From contig NZ_CP144164.1 of NCBI RefSeq assembly GCF_037478005.1, positions 1,984,001 to 2,048,000 on the forward strand: a DNA stretch of 64,000 nt, given 5' to 3'. How positions within the stretch are numbered: the first letter of the stretch is position 1; each line of letters opens with the position of its first letter. Shown here one piece after another: positions 35,842-46,253 of this stretch. This DNA is from Alteromonas sp. M12 (GTDB lineage: Bacteria; Pseudomonadota; Gammaproteobacteria; Enterobacterales; Alteromonadaceae). Made by a program: the position numbers and the translations under genes. The notes under the pieces were generated by a model. The model was not told the origin of the DNA. It made no database searches and was given only the letters and a program-made list of their open reading frames with translations.

Positions 35842-37260
35842 ATGAGATTTAAAAATGCACGTCGAAAATTGTTGGGAGGGGTATCTACTGTACTGCTAAG
35901 TGTTAGCGCGGCAACAATGAGTTATGCAGCAGATAAACCAAATATTATTTTTATCCTTACTGATGATCTAGGCTTTAACCAAATTGGCGCTTATGGCAAT
36001 ACTCCAATTAAAACTCCTAATTTAGATAAAATGGCCAATAACGGTATTCGTTTTGATCAAGCATATGCGGGAAATACTGTTTGTTCTCCTTCTCGGGTTT
36101 CTTTATTTACCGGTCGAGATGGTCGTTACATGAGTAATAATTCTAACACTGTAGAATTGTCTCACATGGATATCACACTAGCGCATGTCCTTAAATATGC
36201 TGATTATGACACTGCATTATTTGGTAAATACTCCATCGGACAGCAAATGGGAGTAACAGATCCTTTAGCTATGGGGTTTGATACTTGGTACGGAATGTAC
36301 TCTATTTTGGAGGGGCATAGACAATATCCTCAGATAATGTGGCGTGATGGTAAAAAAATTCGGATAACAGAAAACGAAGGCGGGCGCAAAGGTGCCTATG
36401 CCCAAGAATTATTTACCGAAGAAGCAATTAGTTACATCAAGCAAGAACGAAAAAATCCGTTTTTTGTAATGCTCACATTTTCATCTCCCCATGCTGAATT
36501 AGCAGTACCTGAAAAATATAGTAAGCAATATGAATTAGCGGAAACCCCTTATACCGGTATGAAGGGAGGGGTGCCCGCTGACAAGTATGCAGCTTATTAT
36601 CCAGAGCCTGTAGACAAACCTAACGCTACGTTAGCCGGAATGGTAACGGCTCTAGATGAATATGTTGGTCGTATAACGGCGGTATTAGAAGAGCAAGGAC
36701 AATTAGAAAATACCTTAATTATATTTACATCTGACAACGGGCCTCACGATGAAGGTGGAGCTGATCCTGAGTTTTTTAAGGCATCGGCACCTTATAAAGG
36801 TCAAAAGCGTGACTTATATGATGGTGGAATTCACGTACCTATGTTAGTGCAATGGCCAGCTAAAATTAAAAAAGCAAGAGTCGACCAAACTCCTTGGTTG
36901 TTTGCAGATGTTTTGCCTACCTTCGCCGATATTGCTGAGGTTAATTTGAATATTGTTCCACGCGTACGCACTAACGGTGTGTCAATTGCTGGTCTGTTAA
37001 ATGATTCTCCTGAAAAAATGGAGGAACGTATTTTATATTGGGAGTTTGCAAAGCAAGTCGGAGACCCTAATTCAGGGGTTATCGGTGATACCTTTCAAGC
37101 GGCTCGAAGAGGCAATTGGAAAGCTGTACGTTATACAGTTGAAGGTGATATGCAGCTATTTGACATCGTTCAAGACCCAGATGAGTCAAATAATTTAGCC
37201 GCTCAATACCCTAAATTAACTAGGGAATTTTTTGAATTATTTGAAAAATACAAAGATTAA
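35842..37260 (+). CDS. S1-family sulfatase (formylglycine type)
   Basis: 472 residues from the ATG at 35842, 7 nt after TTGGA; a TTG at 35830 is less likely. A signal peptide (RRKLLGGVSTVLLSVSAATMSYAA) is followed by IIFILTDDLGFNQIGAYG (metal Asp pair), the modification motif TVCSPSRVSLFTGRDG (C-x-P-x-R, Cys to formylglycine) and IIFTSDNGPHDEGG (Asp-Asn ligands). It removes sulfate esters, here probably from sulfated rhamnose oligosaccharides, in the periplasm. A GH88 gene follows after 64 bp in the same direction. Confidence 0.93.
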   Translation: MRFKNARRKLLGGVSTVLLSVSAATMSYAADKPNIIFILTDDLGFNQIGAYGNTPIKTPNLDKMANNGIRFDQAYAGNTVCSPSRVSLFTGRDGRYMSNNSNTVELSHMDITLAHVLKYADYDTALFGKYSIGQQMGVTDPLAMGFDTWYGMYSILEGHRQYPQIMWRDGKKIRITENEGGRKGAYAQELFTEEAISYIKQERKNPFFVMLTFSSPHAELAVPEKYSKQYELAETPYTGMKGGVPADKYAAYYPEPVDKPNATLAGMVTALDEYVGRITAVLEEQGQLENTLIIFTSDNGPHDEGGADPEFFKASAPYKGQKRDLYDGGIHVPMLVQWPAKIKKARVDQTPWLFADVLPTFADIAEVNLNIVPRVRTNGVSIAGLLNDSPEKMEERILYWEFAKQVGDPNSGVIGDTFQAARRGNWKAVRYTVEGDMQLFDIVQDPDESNNLAAQYPKLTREFFELFEKYKD

Positions 37261-37324
37261 TCTGAGTCGTTAGCTTTAGTAGTCGCCTTTGTATCCACAC
37301 TTTACACTTTTAGAAGGTTTCAAT

Positions 37325-38551
37325 ATGTCAACTCGATTGAATAAAGTTTTCCTATCGATATCTGCTTCTTTAGCATTGACCGTGAGTGCTACGAGTTATT
37401 CACTCGCGAACACCAACGCTACTAATGTCGCATGGCCGCAAAATAATGTGGCTTTTTGCAATGCCGCCTTAGATAAAGCTGAAGAACAACTTGATGATTT
37501 TAGAAAAGCCTATACTGACCCAACAAAGATCCCTACATCTTTTAGTGAAGACGAGGTGAAATATACCAATCCTATGGGGTGGACTAGTGGTTTTGTCGCC
37601 GGGAGTTTTTGGTATATATATGAACACACCGAAGATGCTAGTTGGCTAAAAACGGCTAAGACTTGGACTAACGCTTTAGAAAAAATGCAATTTAATCGTA
37701 AAACTCATGATATTGGCTTCATCATGAACAATAGCTTTGGTAACGGTTTGCGGTTAGTTGGCGATAAAGCTTACGAGCCTGTCTTAGTAAGCTCGGCTAA
37801 AACCCTAATGGAACGCTTTAATCCTAATATTGGGGTGACATATTCTTGGAGTTGGGGAACGTGGGAGTTTCCGGTCATCATCGATAACATGATGAACTTG
37901 GAGTTGCTATTTAATGCCTCTTTATTAAGTGGAGATAAAAGTTTTTATAATGCCGCTGTTAGCCACGCTACGGTTACGATGGAACACCACTTTAGACCAG
38001 ATTACAGTTCATATCATTTAGTCAATTATAGCCGTGACACTGGATTGCCAATCGGTAAGCAAACTTTTCAAGGAATAGCTGATGACTCGTCATGGTCGAG
38101 AGGGCAAGCTTGGGGGGCGTACGGTTACACGACGGTATACCGTTACACCAAAGACGAAAAATTCTTAAAACATGCTAAAAATATCGTCAATTATGTGTTA
38201 ACCCATAAAAATATGCCAGACGATTTAGTGCCTTATTTTGATTACGATGCGCCGGATGAACCATCAATAACAAATTATCGTGATTCTTCCGCTGCGTCGT
38301 TATTAGCCAGTGCATTGTTAGAGTTGTCGGATTATGTTGATAAAGATGAAGCTCAGCGCTATCAAAAAGCGGCAATAAAGATGTTACGCAGTTTAGCTTC
38401 ACCTGATTATTTAGCTGGCAAAGGTGAAAATGGTCATTTTTTACTGAAACAGGCAACTGGTAATTATCCTAAAGATTTAGACTTAAACGCATCTCTTAAT
38501 TATGGCGATTACTATTATTTAGAGGCGCTAACTCGCTGTAAAACATTGTAA
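37325..38551 (+). CDS. GH88 unsaturated glucuronyl hydrolase
   Basis: 408 residues from the ATG at 37325 (AGAAGG upstream). A signal peptide (LSISASLALTVSATSYSLA) precedes an alpha/alpha barrel. KTHDIGFIMNNSFGNG contains the first catalytic Asp of GH88, and IIDNMMNLELLFNAS the second; SSWSRGQAWGAYGYT is the family motif. It removes the unsaturated uronic acid left by polysaccharide lyases, so its presence requires a lyase acting on a uronate polymer. It lies in the same operon as the first sulfatase. The target is probably ulvan oligosaccharides. Confidence 0.93.
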   Translation: MSTRLNKVFLSISASLALTVSATSYSLANTNATNVAWPQNNVAFCNAALDKAEEQLDDFRKAYTDPTKIPTSFSEDEVKYTNPMGWTSGFVAGSFWYIYEHTEDASWLKTAKTWTNALEKMQFNRKTHDIGFIMNNSFGNGLRLVGDKAYEPVLVSSAKTLMERFNPNIGVTYSWSWGTWEFPVIIDNMMNLELLFNASLLSGDKSFYNAAVSHATVTMEHHFRPDYSSYHLVNYSRDTGLPIGKQTFQGIADDSSWSRGQAWGAYGYTTVYRYTKDEKFLKHAKNIVNYVLTHKNMPDDLVPYFDYDAPDEPSITNYRDSSAASLLASALLELSDYVDKDEAQRYQKAAIKMLRSLASPDYLAGKGENGHFLLKQATGNYPKDLDLNASLNYGDYYYLEALTRCKTL

Positions 38552-39137
38552 TTAAAGATTGTTTAGTCTTTTTTTAATTCTATAGCTTCGTGATGATTTG
38601 ATGTTAATAGTCAGCACGAAGCGTTTTAGTTTTAAAGAACAATTTTCCATACTACAGATTCGCAATTTTCTGCATTTATTTCCTCAATCAGAGTCCACGT
38701 CTAAACATTGCCAGTTGTCTAAGTAAAACTTTTAGTGCCCTAAATAAAAGATTAATGAGGTTTAACGTTCGTTTAAAACAACGGATTTGAAACCTATTAA
38801 GCTCGTTATCTAGGAAAGGCTGGTGAACTGTTCAAGAATTTCTATAGAAGTAATTCAGTTCCAAATTGTAATCCCAAGTTAAATGAGCCGCTAGCCAAAG
38901 CTAAGCTCCCTAGTTGATGCACAGAGCAGAGTTGAGCTTTAAAGTAATACCTCTGATTTGAAATTTAGACATAACGTTTAGGATGTAATCATGGGAAGAA
39001 ATAGGGCACAAGTAAGTCTAGTAACTAATATATTATAAGCCCAGGTTTGGGCTATTTCTGAAGGTCAGTAACGAGCGATTAAGCGACTGTCCGAAGGTAC
39101 TTACGTGTTGACCTACCGCTATCTGATGAGGTCTCTT
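38552..39137. other. Long non-coding gap after GH88
   Basis: 586 bp without an ORF of interest. The only notable element is an AGCCCAGGTTTGGGCT hairpin at 39038-39053 with a weak T tract. There are stop codons in all frames, and I recognise no degraded gene. Confidence 0.4.
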
Positions 39138-40013
39138 CTACTGTCGCCAAAATACAGGCGAAGAAACGGGCTGGCCTTGCAACGAAGACAAATACAGGTG
39201 AAGCGATTTAATATCGAAATCTGTTAAGGTTGAAAACCGATCTGCAGCTACTAACGTCATCAACCCTAGATGTCGTCCATTAAATCCACGACCTGTTCTC
39301 ACTATGCGTTCAAACTCGTCGAACTCCACATTCGCGATAATGGCCAAGTCTGGCACATATTCTCCAGAAAATTGAAAGCCGCGCAGATCCAGACCGTGAC
39401 ACTCATTGCACATGGTCATAGCAAGGTACTCTCCATGAGCGAGTTCTGGCTCTAGTTTGCTGTCTAGACTTAGCAATGGCACTAGTTCGGCCCACCATGC
39501 ATAGTGGGTTTGATTACCGACAACTAAATCCCAACGCGTCCGCCAACCCAATTTGGGTGGCGGTAAGTCCTTCTCAACGACTGGTGCTGATCGCAGAAAC
39601 GCAATCAATGCCGCGGTGTCTTTGTCAGACAAACGGGTGAAGTTATAGGAGGGCATGGAGACCATTGCCTTGCCATTTGACCCGATACCCTGTCGAATTG
39701 CCATCTCCAATGTTGCGGCATTATTAACCTTTGCTAAGTGTGCTAGATTTGGTGCGATTGCTCTCTCTGGCCAATCCCATTGCTTATCAAAGTTCATGCC
39801 TTCTAACTGCTGACCATGGCAGCCAAAGCAGCCTCGTGTGCGCGCGATATATCGGCCATGTTCGATACTGCCAGCATCATCGGGTATGGAGTAGTCGAAT
39901 GTAGAGTTGTAGGTTACGTCACTTAAGTAAATCTCACTTAATACGTAGACAAGTGCGAAGCCACACATTGTGGCAACAAACACAACACTTGCAGCAGTAA
40001 TCAGGTTACGCAC
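39138..40013 (-). CDS. Diheme cytochrome c
   Basis: 291 residues with an N-terminal membrane or signal segment (ITAASVVFVATMCGFALVYVL) and two CxxCH heme-binding motifs, TRGCFGCHGQQLEG and MTMCNECHGLDLRG. Each heme domain has a likely Met ligand (MVSMPSYNF and the LGLMTLV region). It would carry electrons on the periplasmic face. Its base composition is more GC-rich than that of its neighbours, and it has no obvious role in polysaccharide use. It may be an unrelated insertion between the sulfatase operon and the receptor. Confidence 0.88.
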   Translation of the reverse strand: MRNLITAASVVFVATMCGFALVYVLSEIYLSDVTYNSTFDYSIPDDAGSIEHGRYIARTRGCFGCHGQQLEGMNFDKQWDWPERAIAPNLAHLAKVNNAATLEMAIRQGIGSNGKAMVSMPSYNFTRLSDKDTAALIAFLRSAPVVEKDLPPPKLGWRTRWDLVVGNQTHYAWWAELVPLLSLDSKLEPELAHGEYLAMTMCNECHGLDLRGFQFSGEYVPDLAIIANVEFDEFERIVRTGRGFNGRHLGLMTLVAADRFSTLTDFDIKSLHLYLSSLQGQPVSSPVFWRQ

Positions 40014-40187
40014 TTTGAAAACTCCCTCTAAGAAACCCGTAAATCGATCTTACTACCAAAAATCAGATTGAGCGAATTTTGACAAGCAAGTCAACACAAA
40101 ACATTTACTCAACTCTAAAACACTGAACAGTGGCTATACATACAAAGCCGTCTGTCGGATTTGGCTAACCTCTCATTTTCGATACAT

Positions 40188-40229
40188 AAAAAAAGCCCAA
40201 GAAAGTTATCAAAACCTCTCTTGGGCTTA
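40188..40229 (-). terminator. Rho-independent terminator after TonB-dependent receptor
   Basis: On the minus strand AAGCCCAAGAGAG and CTTTCTTGGGCTT form a stem with a T7 run. It ends the receptor transcript. Confidence 0.88.
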
Positions 40230-40272
40230 TGCTTATGGAGGCTCACCAGCCTCCAACTTTCCTCACAAGAAA

Positions 40273-43200
40273 TTAAAAAGTGTAATTCACACTTAACTCG
40301 TATACTTTTCCAGTGTAATCAACACGAGCAACAGCTTTTTCATCAAATCCCCAATGTTCTACACGTTGTTCGTCAGTTAGGTTGTAACCGCGTAAGAATA
40401 CTTTGAGATTACTATTAACTTTGTAAGCAGCCACAGCATCTAAGCGACCAGATGCTTTTTGTACACGTGGCAATAACCCTAAGTAGGTGTTAGTTGCTCT
40501 TAGTAGTGAATCATCCTTCCAGTTATAGGCTACACGCAGCGAAAATCCATCGTTTTCATAGTAACCAATAATATTGAATGATTCTGGTGCTACTTTATAT
40601 AAACGATTGATATCGTCATTTACGTCGTCATCAGAATCTTGGTCGATATAGGTGTAGTTAAATACACCACCAAATCCATTCCAAGGGTAGGGCAAGAAGT
40701 CTAGCTTTTGCTGAATTGCAAATTCAACACCGGTTAATTGAATTTCTGCTGGTGCATTCATTCTTTGATTAACTGTTACGTCGCGATTAACCAATTCACC
40801 ATCGAGAGTAGATGTCTGTTCGTTTTGAGTACAGGTAAAATCACCATTACCTATATCATTGCGCGTGATATCACTTCCTAAAATATTGGTGATAAGCGGG
40901 TCACCTTCGGGGCAGACTTCAACTGCATTACCAAAGAAGTTAGATATATTCTTTTTGAATATGCCAACAGAGATAGCACTTCCCTCACGGTTGTACCATT
41001 CTACCGATAGGTCATAGTTGTCCGCATCATATGGTTCAACAAGAGCACTAGGTAAGTTAATCGTTGCAGTAGTATCATTACTTCGTAAGTCGGTTGAAGG
41101 TGTCATAATACGCAAGTTTGGACGCACAATACCTTGAGAATATCCAGCACGTATTATTACATCTTCGTGCACTTCAAAGCTAATGTTCGCTGAAGGTAAG
41201 AAATGATCATAGTCGTGCTTAACTGTAGTAGGTAAAAGAATATCTCCTAACTCGTTGTTTCTATCGCGAACTTGTCCATCAAAGGTGTTATCAGTTCTAA
41301 TATAACGCCCTCCAATATTACCTGTATAAGGAACGGAGCCTAATTCACCAGAAAAATTAGTCATTGCATATAACGCGATGATATTTTGCTCAGCAGAAAA
41401 ATTTGTTGCATAACGTTGCGGGTGGGGACCTACAAATCTCTCATAAAAACCTGAAGGGTCAGCAATGATCGCGCCATCAATTGGCGCTAAACCGTCTTGA
41501 AGGTCAGCTGCAAAGGCTGCATTATCTACGGTTAACCAACCACCATCTGCACCAAATGCACCAGGATAATGTCCGTTGAAATAGCTAGATTGACCGCCAG
41601 ATAGCAAAGGATTGCCGACTAAAGTATCTTGAGTAATATTGGCAACATTTGCGCCTGCTGCTGTTAATTGTTGATCTCGATTCTCTAATACTTCTTTAGT
41701 GTAACGGCCACCAAATTTAATACTGTCAAAACGTAACGTATCGCCAAAACCAAAATCCGTATATCGCAAGGCATTAAATTCGCCGCTGGAGTATTCACGT
41801 TTAGGTTCATCAATACGACCCGTTAAACAAAACGCAATTTTCCGATTGTCATTAACCTCACTTCGATTTGAAATACAGTTTGCGCTTAAATTGTTGGTTG
41901 GAACCCAACCTGTCCCCCAATTGATATCTTCCCAACCAGTACCAGATGTCATCGCATGAGCCATATTGCCACCCGCGGTATCAATTGTAACATCAATGCC
42001 CGTGGGGATAACGTCACCATTCACACCATTCACCCGCTGAGTCGGGCTGTGATGTCCTTGGATTCTGAAATCTAAACCTATATTCATAAATTGGTTAGTT
42101 GATTCAGAGTGACTAATCACACCATCAAGCTTCCAATCATCAACCAAATAATCACCATAAAGCATCAAGCCTTTAGATTCTTCCAAAAACGTTGTTTCAC
42201 GGTTAGTGATTTGCCAACTCCCATCGGTAATATGAACTTTAGAAACGCCATATACATCATTGCCAGCACTATTTACGTCATAAAGAAAAGGTGCGGTATC
42301 CATATCGGGTTCGATTTTATGGAACATGTCATTGTTATTAGCGTTTCTAGCGTTCATACCAGAAAAGTAACCACCATCTTGCTTAGTCCCACTATCGAGG
42401 TTACGTTTGGTATAGAGTAGATGAGCACCTAACTTTAGATAATCAACGGGCTTCCATTCGATATTGCCATGGAAAGAAATACGATCTCCATCGCTAAATT
42501 CGGATACGTTTCTTGATTCAGCTACACCACGCACTTCGGCGTCATCAGCAATCCCCCATTTTTCTTTATAGGCGTCGATAGTGTCTGAGTTAGTGCCACG
42601 GGTACCACCTCGAGGATGCTCTAAACCAAGTGTTTCGTAGTTAACAAAGTTGGCTGTATCGCGACGGAAAGTTTGTCCAGAGCCAGCAAATTTAAAAGCT
42701 ACCGCCAATTTGTCTTCAATAATATGTTGAGTACCCGATACTTTAAATGACGGATCCCATTTACTCGTTAGTTCTTCGTAACGGCCACCGACACTAACGG
42801 AATATTTACCGCTCGGTTTGGATAAGGCTTGTTGTAGTTGTTTATCGACGATACCTGCAATTCCCCCTGCTTGCATATCGGCTGTTGGCGTTTTGACAAC
42901 GGTAACGCCATCAAAAATACCGGCTTCGAATGCAGAAAATGGATTTGCTGCGCCTTCTGCACTGCTACTCCGACTTGGCGTCGCGAAACTTTGACCAAAT
43001 GCAGTGGTTTTAACAAAACCACCACTTAAACCACGCAAGCTAATCTCAGATTGACGCCCTTCACCTGACCGTTCTAATTGGATTCCTGGTATCGCTTGTA
43101 GCGCTTCACCTAGATCCAATGCCGGTAAAGCATCAATATCAGTTGCTGATATTGCATCGACAATAGAAGGAGCTTCGCGCTTAACATTAAGTGCATTCTC

Positions 43201-43395
43201 CAAAGAGGCACGTACGCCTGACACTTCGATTACCTCAAGGTTTTCTTGTTGTTGCCCGCTATTATTTAGCGCGTCATTAACCTGCTGTGCAATAACCGTT
43301 GGTGAACTAACCGCCATCAATATGGCCGAAGAACCAGCTATTAAGAATCTATTTTTCAAATTGCTTGTTGTGATTTGTGTCTTGCTGTGTCGCAT
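40273..43395 (-). CDS. TonB-dependent receptor (large, polysaccharide-type)
   Basis: 1040 residues from the ATG at 43395, preceded by GAGGAA; a further upstream start is not used. A signal peptide (FLIAGSSAILMAVSSPTVIA) is followed by the plug with VDAISATDIDALPALDLGEAL and SEISLRGLSGGF, and a long C-terminal beta-barrel ending in YELSVNYTF (terminal Phe). It belongs to the group of large receptors (TonB-Xanth-Caul type) that import oligosaccharides. A paralogue begins at 61383. The likely cargo is ulvan oligosaccharides, by neighbourhood. Confidence 0.93.
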   Translation of the reverse strand: MRHSKTQITTSNLKNRFLIAGSSAILMAVSSPTVIAQQVNDALNNSGQQQENLEVIEVSGVRASLENALNVKREAPSIVDAISATDIDALPALDLGEALQAIPGIQLERSGEGRQSEISLRGLSGGFVKTTAFGQSFATPSRSSSAEGAANPFSAFEAGIFDGVTVVKTPTADMQAGGIAGIVDKQLQQALSKPSGKYSVSVGGRYEELTSKWDPSFKVSGTQHIIEDKLAVAFKFAGSGQTFRRDTANFVNYETLGLEHPRGGTRGTNSDTIDAYKEKWGIADDAEVRGVAESRNVSEFSDGDRISFHGNIEWKPVDYLKLGAHLLYTKRNLDSGTKQDGGYFSGMNARNANNNDMFHKIEPDMDTAPFLYDVNSAGNDVYGVSKVHITDGSWQITNRETTFLEESKGLMLYGDYLVDDWKLDGVISHSESTNQFMNIGLDFRIQGHHSPTQRVNGVNGDVIPTGIDVTIDTAGGNMAHAMTSGTGWEDINWGTGWVPTNNLSANCISNRSEVNDNRKIAFCLTGRIDEPKREYSSGEFNALRYTDFGFGDTLRFDSIKFGGRYTKEVLENRDQQLTAAGANVANITQDTLVGNPLLSGGQSSYFNGHYPGAFGADGGWLTVDNAAFAADLQDGLAPIDGAIIADPSGFYERFVGPHPQRYATNFSAEQNIIALYAMTNFSGELGSVPYTGNIGGRYIRTDNTFDGQVRDRNNELGDILLPTTVKHDYDHFLPSANISFEVHEDVIIRAGYSQGIVRPNLRIMTPSTDLRSNDTTATINLPSALVEPYDADNYDLSVEWYNREGSAISVGIFKKNISNFFGNAVEVCPEGDPLITNILGSDITRNDIGNGDFTCTQNEQTSTLDGELVNRDVTVNQRMNAPAEIQLTGVEFAIQQKLDFLPYPWNGFGGVFNYTYIDQDSDDDVNDDINRLYKVAPESFNIIGYYENDGFSLRVAYNWKDDSLLRATNTYLGLLPRVQKASGRLDAVAAYKVNSNLKVFLRGYNLTDEQRVEHWGFDEKAVARVDYTGKVYELSVNYTF

Positions 43396-44450
43396 GTGTT
43401 TTTCCTCAGCTTCGGAGATTATTGTTTTCAAATAGTTATAAATTTCTTCGAAAAGAAACCAAACGTAAATGAATTGTAAAGAAGAATAGCAGATTAAAAA
43501 ATACAATTGAAGCACTTTCGGTCATTTTAGGTCTTTATTTGGTCAGAAAAAATCAATAGATTTTTTAAGTTATTGAAATTTAACACTAAAAAATGTTAAC
43601 AAAAAATCAATAAATAACATTTATTTAACTGAGGTTAAAAGGAAACACTAAAAATGTGTCTTTTTAACATACTAAAGGTGAATGATTGTTTTAGTTATGA
43701 TTGAAAATGTTTGCTGCTATTTTTTCATAGGAAGTATTCATTAATTTACTAATAAAGGTAAAAGCCGCTTTATCAAATTTTGTCACTGACTATGGCATGA
43801 CACTATCTGGTAACTCTCGGCCGTTTTGCTACTGTTAGAAGTAATTCATCGCGATGCTTCTGTTTAGTCGTTTCTCTAAGTTGAGTCGTCTTTAATCCAA
43901 ACCTTATTGAGTTCATATAGACGTCAATAGCCCATGACGCGCGCGCATTTCGGTTGTAGCGTCACCGGATAGGTTAATTTTGTTAGCTCTTCTAGGTTAG
44001 AAAAACGCCTTTATCTCAACTCATTCTAATTATCTTTTTCGTTGAAAATACTGGTGAAAAATGGTGTTGATACTAAGTAAACTGGAGAGCACATAAAAAT
44101 TTCGAACTATATTAATATTATGTATTAAGCCTCTTTACTAAATCTATTTTTTAGCTAAAGCATGAAGTTTGCGAATTGTTCTGCTGAGATTTGGCTATGT
44201 GGTAGTAGATACAATCCATAAGAGAAGGTGAGTAAAAGGAGTGTTTTAAATGATTGTTTGTAAATTAAAATAAAGTGAAAATGACGTAAAGTGATTGTAA
44301 ATGATTTTTCAGTTGTTATTATAGTCACCGATTTTTATTAATTTAAACATTGATATTTTGAGTGAAGTTGAAGTGTGCTAGGCATTTTATCGCAAGATAA
44401 ATACGATTTGTGTTAGCTAGTAAGTCTAACTTTTTTGGTAAAGAGTTTTT
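43396..44450. other. Long divergent intergenic region between receptor and second sulfatase
   Basis: About 1055 bp without an ORF. It contains several AAATGATTGTTT-like sequences (43681, 44248, 44289) that recur before the propeller lyase gene at 52357, and it probably carries divergent promoters. No strong promoter can be singled out. Confidence 0.4.
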
Positions 44451-46202
44451 ATGAATTTTAGTATGATGAAGTCCCTTACTATATTACTAAGCTGCTTGCA
44501 TTTAGCCTTTGTATGTATAAACCCCGTTGCGGCAACAGAAAAAGGTAAGGATGAGAAAAAACCAAATATATTGTGGCTGGTGTTAGAAGATATGAGCCCT
44601 ATATTGCCTGATTATGGCGATAACACCATAAGCACTCCTAATATTAGTTGGCTTGCAAAAGAAGGAGTAAAATACGTCAATGTTTATTCTACTTCTGGAG
44701 TGTGTGCACCGAGTCGAGCTGCCCTAGCGTTAGGAATGTATCCCTCTGCTGTTGGCGCTAATCACATGCGAACCACCTCAAACACGGATGAGACGGGCTT
44801 ACCTTCGTATGCAGCTGTGCCGCCACCAGAAGCTAAGATGCTTAGCCAATATATGCGAGAGTTGGGCTATTACACCACCAACAATTATAAAACCGATTAT
44901 CAATTTGAAGCGCCCAAAAATGCTTGGGATGAAAGCGGTGTTTACGCACATTGGCGTAATCGTCCAGCAGATAAACCATTTTTTGCAGTGGTAAATTTTA
45001 CTACTACTCATGAGTCGGGATTGTTTGAGCCTTATGGTATTCGGGAAATTGAGTCTAGGCATTATTTTGCTGATAATCCCGAGCGTATTGCAACATTGTC
45101 TACAAATCCAAATCAAAAAACGGGTCAAATAGATACTCCGCTTCACATCTCAGAAAATTTAGATTTTCCTATTCCCCCTTATTTACCAGATACACCTCTA
45201 GTAAGAAGGGATTTATGGAAAATGTATAATAATTTGGCAGAAACTGACCGCCAAGTCGGTGCGGTGCTTGAGCAGTTGAAGCAAGATGGGCTTTTAGATA
45301 GCACGATTATTTTTTTCTATTCCGATCATGGGGGCCCATTACCTCGCCAGAAACGCTTGATTTACGACAGTGGGCTGAAAGTGCCACTTATCGTCCGCTT
45401 TCCTAATTTAAAACGAGCTGGAGAAACAGATGACCAATTAGTTAGCTTTATAGATTTTGCACCCACCACTCTAAAATTAGCTGGTATGGAAACTCCCAGT
45501 CACATGCATGGCCAGAGCTTTATGCAAAATGGCTCAAAGCAGCGCGAATATATACATGCGGCAGCGGACCGATTTGATGGTTTCACCGATGTAATAAGAG
45601 CTGTAAAAAATAAGCGCTTCAAATACATACGTAATTACCGACCTGAACAAGCTTATTATTTACCGGTCGTCTACCGAGAAAAAATACCCACTATGCAAGA
45701 GTTGTTGAGACTGCAAAAAGCGAAAAAGTTGACTCCCCATCAAGCGCAATGGTTTAGGCCGTCAAAACAACAAAATGAATTATTTGACACTTTGAATGAT
45801 CCACATGAATTGAATAACTTAGCTAGTAATCCAGCTTATGCAAAAGTGTTAAATCGCTTAAGTAGTGAAATGGATAGATGGCTAGCCGAGGTCGGTGATA
45901 ACCCACTTATGTCAGAAAGAGAGTTGATAACTACATTGTGGCAAGGAAGCAAAGTTCAGCCAAAGACGGCCGATCCGGTACTCAACATTCAGCAGGGTAA
46001 AGCTTACCTTTCGAGTACGACAGAAGGAGCGTCGATAAGTTACAAAATCATCGAAAATAATTACGAACCAGTGGCATGGAAGCTCTATCAGCAGCCTTTT
46101 GTTTTACCCAAAATGGCGAGGCTTAAAATCGTCGCACAAAGAATTGGCTATCAAGAAAGTGAAATACAAAACCTCGTATTGGTGAACAGCAACAATAAAT
46201 AA
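44451..46202 (+). CDS. S1-family sulfatase with C-terminal chitobiase-like domain
   Basis: 583 residues. A signal peptide (SLTILLSCLHLAFVCINPVAA) precedes LWLVLEDMSPILPDYG, TSGVCAPSRAALALGMYP (C-x-P-x-R) and IIFFYSDHGGPLPRQKR. The first metal-binding pair is Glu-Asp rather than the usual Asp-Asp. The last 70 residues (QGKAYLSSTTEGASISYKI and LKIVAQRIGYQESE) resemble the chitobiase/hexosaminidase C-terminal domain. It probably desulfates a sugar oligomer. It precedes the rhamnosidase gene by 51 bp, so the two are likely co-transcribed. Confidence 0.92.
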   Translation: MNFSMMKSLTILLSCLHLAFVCINPVAATEKGKDEKKPNILWLVLEDMSPILPDYGDNTISTPNISWLAKEGVKYVNVYSTSGVCAPSRAALALGMYPSAVGANHMRTTSNTDETGLPSYAAVPPPEAKMLSQYMRELGYYTTNNYKTDYQFEAPKNAWDESGVYAHWRNRPADKPFFAVVNFTTTHESGLFEPYGIREIESRHYFADNPERIATLSTNPNQKTGQIDTPLHISENLDFPIPPYLPDTPLVRRDLWKMYNNLAETDRQVGAVLEQLKQDGLLDSTIIFFYSDHGGPLPRQKRLIYDSGLKVPLIVRFPNLKRAGETDDQLVSFIDFAPTTLKLAGMETPSHMHGQSFMQNGSKQREYIHAAADRFDGFTDVIRAVKNKRFKYIRNYRPEQAYYLPVVYREKIPTMQELLRLQKAKKLTPHQAQWFRPSKQQNELFDTLNDPHELNNLASNPAYAKVLNRLSSEMDRWLAEVGDNPLMSERELITTLWQGSKVQPKTADPVLNIQQGKAYLSSTTEGASISYKIIENNYEPVAWKLYQQPFVLPKMARLKIVAQRIGYQESEIQNLVLVNSNNK

Positions 46203-46253
46203 TGAGCGAGAATTACGCTGGCTTCTTATGTTTTATTTTTAAGTGGAGTACTT

